From contig JAOWBW010000158.1 of assembly GCA_026119855.1 (NCBI GenBank), positions 742,976 to 806,975 on the forward strand: a DNA stretch of 64,000 bases. The letters run 5' to 3'. Each line of letters starts with the position of its first letter. The stretch's first letter is position 1. A program made the position numbers and the translations under genes. This document shows positions 21,901 through 33,683 of this stretch, one piece after another. Below the pieces are notes generated by a model that was given only the letters and a program-made list of their open reading frames with translations, did not search any database and had not been told where the DNA came from. Source of the stretch: Campanula takesimana (taxonomy: Eukaryota > Streptophyta > Magnoliopsida > Asterales > Campanulaceae).

Positions 21901-24900
21901 AAATATTGCTATTTTCAGACGCTACTGGAAATTGAACCTAGATACCCCATGTTTGGTGGTTGGAGAACTTCATTTACTGTTGGATATGGTTTGCCACTAG
22001 AAGACTATTTGTTCCAGTCTGAAGGAAAGCGTTTTCTCAATTTCACTTTTGGTTGCCCAATGAATGAGGTGGTTGTTGACAATCTCACTGTAAAGGTATT
22101 TGTTCAAGGTTTTTTAACATTAGATCTTCCCATATCCATTTTCTTGACATTTTAATTTTACATTTCTTTGGTTGGTTTCATCACTTTTTCTTTGTTGACA
22201 ATGAATATAGTAATATATGCAGTCAATCAAACAAATCCTCATCGGTTTGTTTCCTAACTTCTCTGGTTCAACTAAAATAATCGTCTTTTGGAATATCATT
22301 AGACAAGTCATAGTTGTTCATATCAAAATAACACTAAGGAAACTAAAAAGAAAATATTTTGTTTCTATAATTGATCTACTTGATAGGGAAATTTACGAAC
22401 TACCATTTACGCATCCATCGATTATAACATAGTTTCCCTTTTTGCTCTTTGAGAACTTTTTACTTTTTTACAGTTCCTGATGACTTATTTCTTTTCTTAT
22501 AAACAAAAAAAGAAAACTGTTCCTGATGACTAATATTATAAGCAACATGACATAGCATCAACAAGAAGGCTTTATCTAAATTGAGAATTAGTCAATCTTC
22601 AAGATTAACAACATAAATTTGATAAATTGAAATTAAATACCTACTTACAGCCTAGAATTAGTCAATCTTCAAGAATTAGTCAATCTTCAAGTGAAAGGAA
22701 TGGTTGCTTGGCCTAATGTCTGGAATTTTGAGTTGAAGTTAATGCTGATACTTGCATCTGACTTTTTCTTGGCTCAAGCACAGATTATCCTGCCTTCCTT
22801 AACATCCTTTGTCAACATAACTTTTGTCTTTGCCTCTCTCTATTCTCTAGCATTACCATCTAGTATCAAGCATGACTCTTTCTTATCTTGGACTCACTGA
22901 AATAATGGCCAAGTATTTCTTTTAATGAATTGAAAAACTTGTCTTCCTCTGCCTAGTTAACACATGCATGTATCTCGTAAAGAGCTTCATGCAGTTTATT
23001 TTGATGTCTTCCACTCTTCTATCTGTCCTTTTTCACCCTTACAAATGATACATGTGTCGTTGTCTTTTTTGAATTTACATACTTTGTGAAGGTTTATGAT
23101 GGACCCCCTCCGTCTCTAGATGAGTGTCTATTTTTAGTTTCTCAAACAAATTAAATAAGTTAACTTTTAAGTACTTTTACTAGCACACGTATATTAACAC
23201 CCTTGATGATCATGCCGCATAATTGCAAATAAGAATGTGATAGTTGACAAATGGTGAGCAACTTCATCAAAAAGTCATTTAGGAACTTTTTTCTTGATAA
23301 TAGACTCTCCTTAGGGGCGGAGGGAGTATCTCTATTACAGCTGACACCACAAGTATGATACGTGTGAACTTACAGTTGTTGCAAGTTACTACCTCCCTCC
23401 CAAAAATGGATTTCCAAGAAAATTTCAAAATTTGCTCTTGATCAAGAACAATTTAAAAAGTTTTTGGACATTTATTTTGGGATGGAGGAAGTAGATATTT
23501 ATGACCTTGAATTGTTTGTCTTGAATACAGGTTGTTTTACCTGAGGGGTCAAGAGATATATCTGTAGCCGTTCCATTTGGAGTGAAGCAACGGGAAGAGG
23601 TACTGCAGAACTCATTCTTTTTGCTTATACTCATTTTCCTTAAAAGGACCTTTTATTAATACTGATTCTGGAATATGCAGACAAAATTTTCTCACTTGGA
23701 TATGTTCGGTAGACCAGTGGTTGTAATTGAAAAATCTAATGTTGTGCCAGAGCATGGTCAGTATTTTCAGGTAATTTTTCAATCCATATAATGTCATATA
23801 AAGTTGCAGTTCTCTTAGATAGGCCTATGTATCTGAAAATTAGAAATGTGTTTAATTAAATATGGTAACAGTTGTAGAGTCTGTGTCGACACATGATACT
23901 TGTGATGCTGTGTCCATGGATCAGAGAAGGACCTAATTTTGATTACTAAAAATTTACACAAAACCTTGATAGATGTTCTGACCGTCTATTTTATAGAAGG
24001 TCTAAATACTTGTGTTCTTTTATAGTTTCTCTCTCTCTTTTCAATTGCAACTAAAAAAAGTTAATCTTCATTTCTCTCTTCCCATGTAATACTGAATTTT
24101 GTTTAGAAGGATGAAATGCCACAATGTTTTCATGTTTTGACAACTGTCTGAGGTCAAGGTAATAGGCAACTGCCAGTTCAAATTTATTGGTCTTTGGGCA
24201 AAAGTTAATTGCGGCTGAATGTCCAAATCTTGAAGATGTTATTAAAACATCCATCATCAATTAATCAAGGTCTATTTCACACTAACACTAATGAAATAAA
24301 GGTGAGAGATTAAGGGTTTTTGTGTACGTATGCTAGTAAAAGGGCTTAAATATCAACCTTCTTAAAATTTCTACCAACTTGAAACTGGACAGTCGTTTTG
24401 GGACGGAGGGAGTGTCACATACATCGTACATAGATTGTGACTTACTGGTGGATAAATATTTACAAAAAGGGCCCGTAATGAAACTTGAATGGAACATTCT
24501 AAAATCTTTTTCTCTGCATGTTAGCTGCTTTTGCCAGTTCCAACTTTATTTTAGTTAAGTACACCCCTAAAAGAGGTGCCTGCTAATTATTCTTTATATT
24601 GGTCTTGCTCTTTTGTGTGAGCAACGCTAGGGGCCCAAACTGCTTACAAAATCTTACGTGGCAGTCATTGATAGGTGTTTAAGTTATTGAACGCTTGGGC
24701 CCACAGAATTAAGATTCAATCAATGACCGCCAAGTAGGCTTTGTAAGAAAGATTTTGTGAGCATTTTGTGCCCTAGTAACACTACTTTTGTGTTTATTAT
24801 ATACGCATATGAACATGTTCTTGCACTTCATTTTTTCGGATACGTAATAGACTTTTGTTTTGTTTTGTTTTCCCACTTTTCCAGGTTTATTACAAGTTCA

Positions 24901-26240
24901 ACAGCCTCTCACTCTTTACAGAACCCTTGATGTTGGTTTTCGGGTTTTTGTTCCTTTTTGTTACATGCATTGTTTATGTGCATGCTGACTTAACAATCTC
25001 AAAGTCTTCTCCTTCATATCTGGCAAAACTGCAGTGGGATGAGGTAAAATTACTTACCATAATCCGACCGAATTACCTCCAATAGATAGAAATCCTTGCA
25101 TAAAATTTGCTTGATGTGGTTTCAGGTACAAGCAACTATCCAGCAGGTACAAGACATCATCCACCGATGTTTAGGACTCCATGATAAACTTGAAGCATCG
25201 TTGCGTGATCTATCTAGGACAGGCGATGTTCAAACCTGTAAAGCAGCTCGTAAAGCAGCTGACAATGCATTGAAAGAGCTAGCTAAAGATCTGAAACCAT
25301 TGTTGAGTTTCTTGCAGTCTTCTCCACAGGCTGTACAGATATTACCCAAGGTTTGACCTTTTTCTATCTCATGCTTCTGAATCTCTGACCCTTAGTTAAA
25401 AACCCATAACAAGAAGATCAAGCCAATTTACTCCCTCCGTCCCATAACAAAGTATCCATCTCGCCCTTTTTGGGTGTCCCAGTAAAATGTACCACTTTCC
25501 CAAAACAGAAAATATACTACCTTCGTTGCAGACTATGGTTCTTACTTTCCTTTTTAGTCTGTCCCAGACTAAGGTTCTCAGTTGCTTTATTACTTAAAAT
25601 AGACAATAGGACCCACTTGGCATTCTCATAAGAAAAACTCTCTACTCACTTTCTCTCTTTACTTTTCATACTCACAACGTTACTTTTTTCTTAATCTCTG
25701 TGTAAAGACAAACTAATAACCTTAGTCTGGGACGGACGGAGTATAATACTTCTTTATTAATGGGACCCACGTGTCATACTCACAACAATCATCCACTTAC
25801 TATTTCCTTACCCCACTTTCTCTCTCCTACCCACTCACGACACCTGCTTTCCTTAACGCTCATCCTTAACTCCTGTTCTAAAAGCAAATAGGTACTTTGT
25901 TATGGGACGGAGGGAGTATTTTCTAATAAATGTTGACCATTCCATTTTTCTTGCGCGATTGTTAATTGATGAATTCTTTCTTTTGATCTGAAAGAAGGGA
26001 TCTTTTGCTTTTGGTACCCTTGTAAGAGTTTATATGCTTAATATGTAGGTAGAGGAGCTGGTTGTCAAAGAGAGAGAATTGCAAGAAAAGCTACTATTGA
26101 AACACACTACAGTGACGGATTCGTATGAGAAAAAATCTGGGGGGCGAGATCTTGAGACCCGTCTTGCTTCGACTCAACAGAAGATTACGGCTTTGAAGCA
26201 GGAGATTGATGATCTTCTGGAAATCATCGATGAGATCTGA
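18983..26240 (+). CDS. OST1: Ribophorin I, oligosaccharyltransferase subunit 1
   Basis: Subunit of the ER oligosaccharyltransferase that moves the preassembled glycan from dolichol to Asn-X-Ser/Thr of new proteins. Exons: 18983-19078, 20514-20558, 20713-21347, 21649-21796, 21919-22095, 23531-23599, 23681-23770, 24885-25043, 25126-25350, 26049-26240, all GT-AG. Lengths sum to 1836, giving 611 residues, the usual size. The start Met opens a signal peptide (FLLIALLW) cleaved near residue 25. The large lumenal ribophorin domain fills residues 30-430, for example YPMFGGWRTSFTVGYGLPLE. One membrane segment lies near 435-452 (LMLVFGFLFLFVTCIVYV). A cytosolic helical tail of about 155 residues follows. 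No catalytic site is expected; the STT3 subunit is catalytic. The gene is followed 965 bases later by ALG2, from the same pathway. Five introns carry MITEs. Confidence 0.97.
19967..20215. mobile_element. Stowaway-like MITE in OST1 intron 1, decayed ends
   Basis: Left TATTTCCTCCATACCGAAAG and right CTTTCCGGGACGAAATGAGTA pair along their length; the inner arms also pair. Confidence 0.7.
22554..22695. repeat. Short direct repeats in OST1 intron 5
   Basis: The phrase GAATTAGTCAATCTTCAAG occurs three times (near 22585, 22655 and 22672), the last two in tandem. Confidence 0.7.
23102..23328. mobile_element. Stowaway-like MITE in OST1 intron 5
   Basis: Left ACCCCCTCCGTCTCTAGATG and right CTTAGGGGCGGAGGGAGTA; same subfamily as 3492-3714. 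Confidence 0.8.
23390..23493. mobile_element. Short Stowaway-like MITE in OST1 intron 5
   Basis: Left TACCTCCCTCCCAAAAATGG and right TTATTTTGGGATGGAGGAAGTA; contains CTCTTGATCAAGAA at its centre. It ends 37 bases before exon 6. Confidence 0.78.
24330..24414. mobile_element. Stowaway-like MITE fragment in OST1 intron 7
   Basis: Only the right terminus CGTTTTGGGACGGAGGGAGT is clear; the left terminus was not found. Confidence 0.55.
24619..24784. mobile_element. Small MITE with 9-base target duplication in OST1 intron 7
   Basis: Flanked by CTTTTGTGT at 24610-24618 and 24785-24793. Its arms pair: GGCCCAAACTGCTTACAAAA at the left against TTTTGTGAGCATTTTGTGCC at the right. The 9-base duplication points to a Mutator-like MITE. 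The element at 41434-41615 shares the GCAA(C/T)GCTAGG...CTTACAAAA start. Confidence 0.8.
25429..25917. mobile_element. Stowaway-like MITE in OST1 intron 9, split by another MITE
   Basis: Left TACTCCCTCCGTCCCATAAC and right GTTATGGGACGGAGGGAGTA are perfect inverted copies. The copy is interrupted by the element at 25515-25743. Confidence 0.9.
25515..25743. mobile_element. Stowaway-like MITE nested inside another MITE
   Basis: Left TACTACCTTCGTTGCAGACT and right AGTCTGGGACGGACGGAGTA, with GGTTCTTACTTTCC near the left end. Related copies are at 29698-29832 and 43383-43628. It is younger than its host at 25429-25917. Confidence 0.87.
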
Positions 26241-27205
26241 ATACGCGAATGGAGGACATTTTCATCATATGTTAAATTAGTAGATGAGGTAGTCAAGTTG
26301 TTAGAACATATCCATCTTATTGACCTCATTTGTGGTAGGGGGAGGGATTAAATTTTGGTCCATGCTGAGCCAACTTAAATATTGGGTTTTCGAATTTCTG
26401 TTGCATTATAGAAGAGTTCTTGAAAACAAACATTTATTTAAGGTATATTTTGATTTAAAAAAAAAAACTGCATAATGATAATCACATTTTTAGAACTTTT
26501 GAAAAAATGTTTTGAGAAGTCAAATGTCTCAGGTGAAACATTTTCTAGAGAAAAATCGAAATGCCTTGGTTTGAATTGGCTATGGTAATCAAGTCCCTTT
26601 TTTTTATTCTTTTTTCTTTTTTTTTTCAAAAGAATGACCAAATCTACACAAAGGAAAAGATGAAAACAAATTTCAATATATTTCCAACCTCTCCACAAAG
26701 TAGATTACTAAATTATACTCCCTCCTTCCCAAAACGTTTTTACTTTTTTCCCTGTTATTGCGAACTTTGAATAATGATTTTAATTTGATTTAATTGTCTC
26801 ATTGAAAATCTAAAACTTGTTGTTGATAGTATTGTTGATGGTGTATCAATGGCAAGTTTTAGATTTTTATTAGCATGACTAAATCAATTTAAAATTATTG
26901 CTCAAAGTTCTTTCGCGCCTTCGCATTAACAAAGAGTAGTACAAAAAAAAATTAAAAAAAATCCTTTTAATCTATCCTGAAATAAAAGTGTGATTTTTAA
27001 AGAAAGAGATAAGTAAAATTTTGACTAAAGTAGCCTCCCAAAACAAGAGTCCTGAACTTTAATAATGGAGGCTTATTTGTGACGGATTCGCAACGGAAAC
27101 GTCCATCTCAGTTACGGAGATTGAGAGCGCGATCCCACAGACGAATTCAGTGATCCAGTCCAGACATAAGCAAACGGAAACTGATCGGAGGAAAAAGGAA
27201 AAACT
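26241..27205. other. Intergenic region between OST1 and ALG2
   Basis: Holds the OST1 3' flank, a MITE at 26716-26938 and the presumed ALG2 promoter and leader within the last 260 bases. The leader region 27060-27205 is GC-richer than its surroundings. No further gene seen. Confidence 0.5.
26716..26938. mobile_element. Stowaway-like MITE between OST1 and ALG2
   Basis: Left TACTCCCTCCTTCCCAAAAC with a weaker right end AACAAAGAGTA; the arms around AAACTTGTTGTTGATAG pair with CTATCAACA-type sequence. The right end has decayed. Confidence 0.7.
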
Positions 27206-30200
27206 ATGGAGGAGGAGAAGAAACGAGGAGCGGGATTGAAGTTGAACATTGCCATCATCCATCCCGATCTCGGAATCGGTAATTCAACCCTAAACACACA
27301 CACACACACATGTTAAATCAATTAAACCTAGCTTTATTTAGTAATTTCTATTGTAACTGTGTTGTGAAAGATATTGTTGAGGTTTATTTGGAGCAGTTAA
27401 AAAAAGCTAGCTTGGAGAAAAGGGGTATTTTTTTTTATTAATGTTTTGTGTGAAAAATCATATTTTGAAATGTATTCGATTGTAAAATTCCTGAACATTG
27501 ATGACCCATTTACTTCATCTGTGAAGAGCATGTGAAAAACAATCTGAATCTGAGTCTATAGCTTCAGTGTTCAAGCTTGTCTAGATTACCTCACAAGCCA
27601 TCTACAAGTAGATCTTTCAATAGCAATCTAACTGGAGCTTGTTCTGGATTGTTTATTTTATACTCCCTCCGTCCCAAAATGATCTTCCTACTTTTTTCGA
27701 TGCTATTGCGAAGGAAGATGACAAGTTTTAGATTTTCATTGGGACAATTAAATCAACTTAAACTTATTGCTCAAAGTTCCTTCGCAACAACAACGAAAAA
27801 AATATGAAGATCATTTTGGGACGGAGGGAATATATGATGTGGGTTGGCTTTAATCCGTCTGAATGAGGAAGTTCTATTATCTGTCTCATTATTCAGCTGT
27901 TACGCTTGATGATTAGACTGAATTCAAGAAGGACATTGATTTGTGTCAAATTGCTCTAGTACTTGTTAATTTATGACCCCATATTTACTACTACACCATT
28001 GGCTATGAGCTTTTGCTATGCTTTATCTTTATAGGCGTACATCACTATTCTGTCTCTACACATCAAAGCTGGCAGATACCAATTCTTGCTGTTCGGTAAC
28101 TACTTATTAAAAGCTAGCTTAGTTATTGTGTTGCCTAAATATCGCACCTTTACTTCTTTTTTAAGCATATACTCCCTCCGTTTCACGTCACTTGAGACTT
28201 TTGGTCAACTTAAGATCGTTTTGACCAAGACTTTATAGAGAATTTTATGATCCTAATGAAAATTTAAAAATTATTAAATGATTCACCATAAAAAACACTC
28301 TCAATAACAATTTTTAATTTTTTATCTAGATCATCAAATTTTCTTTAAAGTCTTGGACAAAATGATCCTAAATTGACCAAAAGTCTCAAGTAACGTGAAA
28401 CGGAGGGAGTATTCATGTTTGGAACTTGGAAGAAATGCTAATTTCAAGAAGGCACCTTTGTGGCATGGAATTATTGATGATAGTTGCTGCGTAAAATCAG
28501 CAGTTGGGTTTATTATGTTTGACAAATGGAAAATCTGCAATGCCTTATGAACCACATGCTCTTCATCTATAAGGATGTTTCTGAGGAGGTGAGATTGAGT
28601 ATAATGGTAGAGAAAGTTTTATAGTGTAGTGCCAACTGCCAAAATGTACTTTCATTGGAATAACTCACCGCTCTCCACTTCTTCTCGCATCCGTCTTTTC
28701 ACTCATGATGACTGGGAAGCAGGTGATTATTCTGTTTTGGACCATCCCAAATTGACTATATTAAGCTTCATTATTAGTGAATGATAAGGCATCGGTCCCA
28801 ATTGAACATGTTTTGAGGTGAAGTTTAGGAATTTAGTTGATTTTTACTTGTTCGTAAAACAATGTGTTCAGTCATCTACTACTCGTTTATTGGATGTGGA
28901 GAGTAGTAAACCCTTTGGTGAATTCTTTGGCTCAGAACTGAATAGAGTCTGACTCATTCCCGGTCATATTGTTACAATTTTGATGAAATTATCATTTCTG
29001 AAGGCCTTGTGCAGTCAATAAAAAACAGGCTCTCAGAGCATTATGAATAGAATGCATGCGTACTTAAAACTATGAAAATGCTTTGTCCATTTATGAATCT
29101 ATTTTTATTCTACTTTAAGTTTGTGAAGTTGTCAAGGTCTATCTGCAATGTATTTCCTAATTTAGGAATCTGTGCAATCTTCTGATTTTTCCAGGTGGAG
29201 CTGAAAGGTTAATTGTCGATGCAGCAGTGGAACTCGCATCCTATGGACATAATGTTCATATTTTCACCTCGCACCATGACAAAACACGCTGTTTTGAGGA
29301 GACTCTTGGTGGTAAGGATTTCTATTCATGTCTGTGTGATTTTGAATCTGTTACTGCTTTTAGCTAGTTACTGTGCATGTGCTTTTGCACGTGGGCTGAT
29401 TTTTAGAAGATGTTTTGAGAGGTCATATTGGTCATCGTTCCACAGATCTCCACACAAACTGTTCTCTGTTGTCCTCTTCTTTGATAACTATACAAAATAA
29501 CTTGGAATAATCCCTCACAGATTAGCATAATCCAGACTTGGCTGCTATAAAAGATAATGGCTCTGAAACACACTAATAGTATCTCCTGCATCAATTATTT
29601 TCAAAATATATTGTAGTAGTAGAGATATTCAAGCACAGTGAGGGCATTTTGAGATGTGTTTTTTCTTTTTTTTTTGAAAACATAGGTAATATTATAGTAC
29701 TCCCTCTGTCGCAACAAAAACTTTCTACCCACTTTCTCTCTCCTACTTTACTTTTCATACTCACAACATTTACTTTTTCTTAATCTCCGTGTAAATTCAA
29801 ACTAAGAACCTTAGTCCGGGACGGAGGGAGTAGTAGAGATATATATGCACTGAATGGCGAATCTTTTCTATGTGAAACATATCCAGGTACCTTTCCAGTT
29901 ACAGTATATGGTGGTTTCCTTCCCCGGCATATCTTCTATCGTCTTCACGCCGTCTGTGCCTATCTGCGGTGCATTTTTGTCTCCCTTTGCATGTTGTTTA
30001 TGTGGCCTTCATTCGATGTTATACTTGCGGATCAGGTCTCTGTAGTCATACCTATTTTGAAGCTGAAACGATCGACGAAGGTAGTTGTAATTTTATCTCA
30101 ACTTGATCTTCTTTACAATCACTTGCGGTTGAGCTTTTGTTTTTAAGTTTAGCATAGTTTTTAAATGCTTCCACTTCTATTTCAGGTTGTTTTCTATTGT

Positions 30201-30777
30201 CATTTTCCGGATTTGTTACTAGCTCAACACTCAACTACACTCAGGAAGATATATCGAAAGCCAATAGACTTTTTAGAAGAAAGAACAACAGGTCTACTTC
30301 TTGAGCCTGAAACTGAGTTTCTTTGCTGAAGAAGCAAGTAAATGTCTAGGGTTCATCTGGTACATAACAATGATGATTCTTACATTATATTCGAACCACC
30401 ATGAAAAGAAACGTGTACTGAAATGGCATGAAATGTATTGACCGTTGTTGTGTACCAAAGAACTGAAAGACGCACCTACTTTTTCTTACAAAGTTTGGTT
30501 TATCATAACGCTTTATGGGAATGCAGGAATGGCAGATTTGGTTTTAGTTAACAGCAGATTTACCGCTTCCACTTTTGCCAATACATTTAAGAATCTTGAT
30601 GCACGGGGAATCAAGCCAGCAGTCCTTTATCCAGCAGTCAATGTGGATCAATTTCAGAAACCTGATGCTTTTAAGTAACACATGTTTCTATCTCTTGGTA
30701 TCTTCTTCTAGTTCTAGGAGAGATTACAAAATGCTTTTGAATCCCCTCACCCCCTTCTCTCTCTGTCTGTCTCTCTG

Positions 30778-30810
<33 letters not shown>

Positions 30811-32375
30811 GTCACTGATCCTAGGCACCTCATTTTAGTGTTTTTGTGTTGAAGGTTGAACTTTCTTTCTATCAATCGATATGAAAGGAAAAAGAACATA
30901 GAATTAGCAATATCCGCCTTTGCAATGCTTCGCACCCTTGGTGGAAACGGCAACCAAAGTTATAATTTTGCTGATGCATCGTTGACTATTGCAGGCAAGT
31001 CCCTTCTTAGTATCAACATGGAGTATCTATTATGATCTAAATTTATATTTGTCATGTTCGGAGCATACAATCAATTTTGTCAGAAACTCTGTAACAATGG
31101 CCCTTCACTTTTACCAAAGTACCTGTGTCCACACGACAGACATGGGTGCAGCTATTTGACACTATATTTGGTGTGAACTTGTTAAAATCTTGGAGGATCC
31201 GACACTCGGATGAAATCCTTGTAGCCAAGTCTATGTAACATAGGTCAAAAAATTATGAGTCATCTGGAGTGAAGAATATTACCAGCTTTGAAATTATAGA
31301 TTTTTGTATATCCCGTGTTGAAGGCTCCATTGTTACACCTGCTCTTTTGATTAGAGTAGACAATGGAGTCTTTTATGGAGCAGTATTTTTTTCTTTCTTT
31401 TGGACATAGTCTCCTTTAGCTAATAGATGGTTAATATTTTGGCTAGGTTGTTGAAATTTTCTACTTGATGTTGATTGTTTAATTTAAATTCCGCTAACAG
31501 AATCTTTTGTTTCACTGAAGAACTCGTTTCATTAAATGTAAAAGTTTTTCAACTTTAAAACAAGCATTTACCCGAGGATGAGGTCTATGTTATTCCCAAC
31601 TTATACTCCATCTGTCCTAAAATGATATTCTCATTTGCCATTTTTCATTGTCCCAAAAATTTCTTCTAATTTCTATAAAATTAGGCTTAAAAGTGCATAA
31701 AGAAAACATGACTAGTGAAGGAAGTGTTCGTATCCTTAAAAACTTTGAATAGTTAAATGGAAAGATCATTTTGGGACGGAGGGAGTATTAATTTTTCCAC
31801 TATATGGGCACTTTTGTTGGTTTCAGGTGGATTTGACAAACGATTGAAAGAGAATGTGGAGTACTTGGAAGAACTAAAAACCTTAGCACAAAACGAGGGC
31901 GTGTCTGACCAGGTTAAATTCGTGACATCTTGCTCTACAACAGAGAGAAATGAACTTCTTTCCCAGTGCTTATGTGTTCTCTACACACCAAAGGTACAGT
32001 AAATTATATCAAGTCAAAAGTGTTTGGCTTTCTAAAATGAAATTTAAATCGCAAATTGTGTCTTTTTATTATGAAATTTAGGATGAACACTTTGGCATTG
32101 TTCCACTGGAGGCGATGGCAGCTCACAAGCCTGTTATAGCATGCAACAGTGGGGGCCCGGTTGAGACAGTCAAGAGTGGGGAGACAGGGTTCTTGTGCGA
32201 TCCTACCCCACATGCTTTCTCTTTATCAATGGCTCAGTTTCTTAAAGATCCTCAGTTGGCAGAAAGAATGGGTGCCAAAGCACAATGGCATGTCAACGAG
32301 TCTTTCTCGACCAAAATATTTGGTCAACGGTTGAATCAATTTCTTGTTGATTTAGTTAGGAGGAAAAGAGACTGA
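27206..32375 (+). CDS. ALG2: ALG2 alpha-1,3/1,6-mannosyltransferase
   Basis: Adds the second and third mannose from GDP-mannose to the dolichol-linked glycan on the cytosolic ER face. Exons: 27206-27278, 29195-29311, 29887-30080, 30186-30291, 30527-30674, 30855-30994, 31827-31993, 32082-32375. Lengths sum to 1239, giving 412 residues, about the plant family length. Introns are GT-AG except intron 6, which starts GCAAGT. It starts MEEEKKRGAGLKLNIAIIHP. Visible features: the glycine-rich GIGGAERLIVDAA (residues 23-35), a hydrophobic segment near 92-103 (CIFVSLCMLFMW), AVNVDQF in the middle, and the GT4-type E-x7-E in DEHFGIVPLEAMA (Glu317 and Glu325). The gene follows OST1, whose product uses the finished glycan. 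Introns 1, 2 and 6 carry MITEs. The frame is intact throughout. Confidence 0.97.
27293..27310. repeat. CA microsatellite in ALG2 intron 1
   Basis: A short run of ACACAC units just after the exon 1 donor. Confidence 0.7.
27661..27832. mobile_element. Stowaway-like MITE in ALG2 intron 1
   Basis: Left TACTCCCTCCGTCCCAAAAT and right ATTTTGGGACGGAGGGAATA; same subfamily as 10909-11150 (GATCTTCCTACTTTTTT). Confidence 0.88.
28170..28411. mobile_element. Stowaway-like MITE in ALG2 intron 1
   Basis: Left TACTCCCTCCGTTTCACGTC and right ACGTGAAACGGAGGGAGTA; CTTGAGACTTTTGGTCAA pairs with TTGACCAAAAGTCTCAAG, so the inner arms are nearly perfect. Confidence 0.92.
29698..29832. mobile_element. Stowaway-like MITE in ALG2 intron 2, internally shortened
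   Basis: Left TACTCCCTCTGTCGCAAC and right TAGTCCGGGACGGAGGGAGTA. The left arm expected from the relative at 43383 is partly missing. It ends 54 bases before exon 3. Confidence 0.8.
30755..30811. repeat. Compound CT/CA microsatellite in ALG2 intron 5
   Basis: A run of CTCTGT and CTCTCT units followed by CACACA units, ending about 45 bases before exon 6. Confidence 0.85.
30995..30996 (+). other. GC splice donor of ALG2 intron 6
   Basis: Exon 6 ends ATTGCAG and the intron starts GCAAGT. Only this border keeps phase 1 and joins to GTGGATTTGAC in exon 7, giving the conserved Ala-Gly-Gly-Phe-Asp. The nearest GT (GTCCC, four bases on) would break the phase. AG|GCAAGT is the known consensus of the rare GC-AG intron class. 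Confidence 0.9.
31604..31787. mobile_element. Stowaway-like MITE in ALG2 intron 6
   Basis: Left TACTCCATCTGTCCTAAAAT and right ATTTTGGGACGGAGGGAGTA. It ends 39 bases before exon 7, so it may overlap the branch-point zone of the GC-AG intron. Confidence 0.85.
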
Positions 32376-32762
32376 AAGTTTTAGACTGTCTGGAAACCCA
32401 CAATTAAATTGAAGTTTTAGTACATCCGTGGGGCGTAGAACAATCAAGATTCTTTAATAATGGTATCTGAAGTCTGAACTGTCCTGAAATTAGATTTTCG
32501 ACTAAAATGATGACTAATGAAATTACAATTTCCGACTGGGGTTTTCTTGTAGTGGTACTAGTACATTTTGTATGCAGCCTTCTCTCAAAACATTTCTGAC
32601 TTGTGTTTGCACAAGGGAACACGAAATAAAGATAAAGTCTCTAGGTAGGCGCGGTATTTGTAACAACGGGTACACACATTTGCTTTATGCTTTTATTTTT
32701 AAATCTCCTTTTGTGTTTTACGTGCGGTTTTTTTATTCCGTTTTCTGTTTACATTGGCTGAC
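32376..32762. other. ALG2 3' flank
   Basis: No gene, transposon end or RNA recognised. It should hold the ALG2 3' untranslated region. Confidence 0.4.
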
Positions 32763-33683
32763 ACAAAATTCAAGCAGGTTACCATAATTGAACAGGCAAC
32801 ATCAAAAGGAGCTGTGGAGTTATCATAGAGCATCCTCGATTTTCAGAAAGCTTACGATGTATGTGATGCGCCGGGATGAAATTCAGGGCCAGGTGCACTT
32901 GGATCCGCCTCGTAGTCTAGATGGAACTCAGCCTTACTCCAGAACAGCCTCTACACAGGTAACACGCGTCACTAAGCCGGGGGCGCCTCCGCCATAAGCC
33001 CCTCCGGCGTGAGAGTAAGCTTTTGTTCGGAGAGAGAAATGAATTAAGTAGGTGTGTGTGTTTAGCCAAAAACAGAGCTTACCTTTTGTGAGTGACGATC
33101 CCCCCCCCCCCCTATTTATATTCATCCAACATGTGCAACTCTCGTGCCAAAAACTCGTGCGCTTCCATGTGCTTTCTGCTAGCTGGCACCTTCTGATTGA
33201 TTTCCTATAAGTTGTTAGTTACGCACATTCCATGCCTGCACATGTGAGCATTAATTATAACAGATTTGGTGGGGTCCATCATCGTCACACCTTTCACACC
33301 TTTTCCCTAAGTCGCCGGCGACATAGATCCATCTTCATGTCGCCTCTTTATTCTCTCAAGTCCTTAAAAGTCCTTATTCCCTTCTTTCCAGTCTATCTAT
33401 CTCACACTATTGTCCTTTTACTTATGCCGCCATTTTGGTATTTTTCCCTATCATGCTAAATCCTTCCCGGCCCAATGGGCTCATTTGCCCATTTCATTTC
33501 TCATTTCCTAGTTACAGGTCCATTATTCTTTCCCTTGGCCCGCTTCCCTATGCCTGATTGGGCTCTTGTTAAGCCCAACTCATCAATGTTTATCAGGTCC
33601 AGGTATGGTAGCATCAGTATGTACGGCTCGAAGCGGGGCTATATGTATGTACGGCTCGAAGCGGGGCTATGGTATTCTTGACA
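32763..33683 (-). mobile_element. Gypsy-type LTR on the minus strand
   Basis: Read on the minus strand it begins TGTCAAGAATACC, then has TATAAATAGGGGG (33107-33119 on plus) and, downstream, CTCTCACGCCGGAGGGG. This is the same order as in the gypsy-type LTR at 17960-18500. A C14-type run follows the TATA box. The upstream part holds a 28-base tandem repeat (33618-33670). The inner border and target duplication could not be fixed. Confidence 0.6.
33618..33670. repeat. 28-base tandem repeat, two copies
   Basis: TATGTACGGCTCGAAGCGGG continuing into GCTAT is present at 33618 and again at 33646, with a three-base spacer. Confidence 0.9.
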
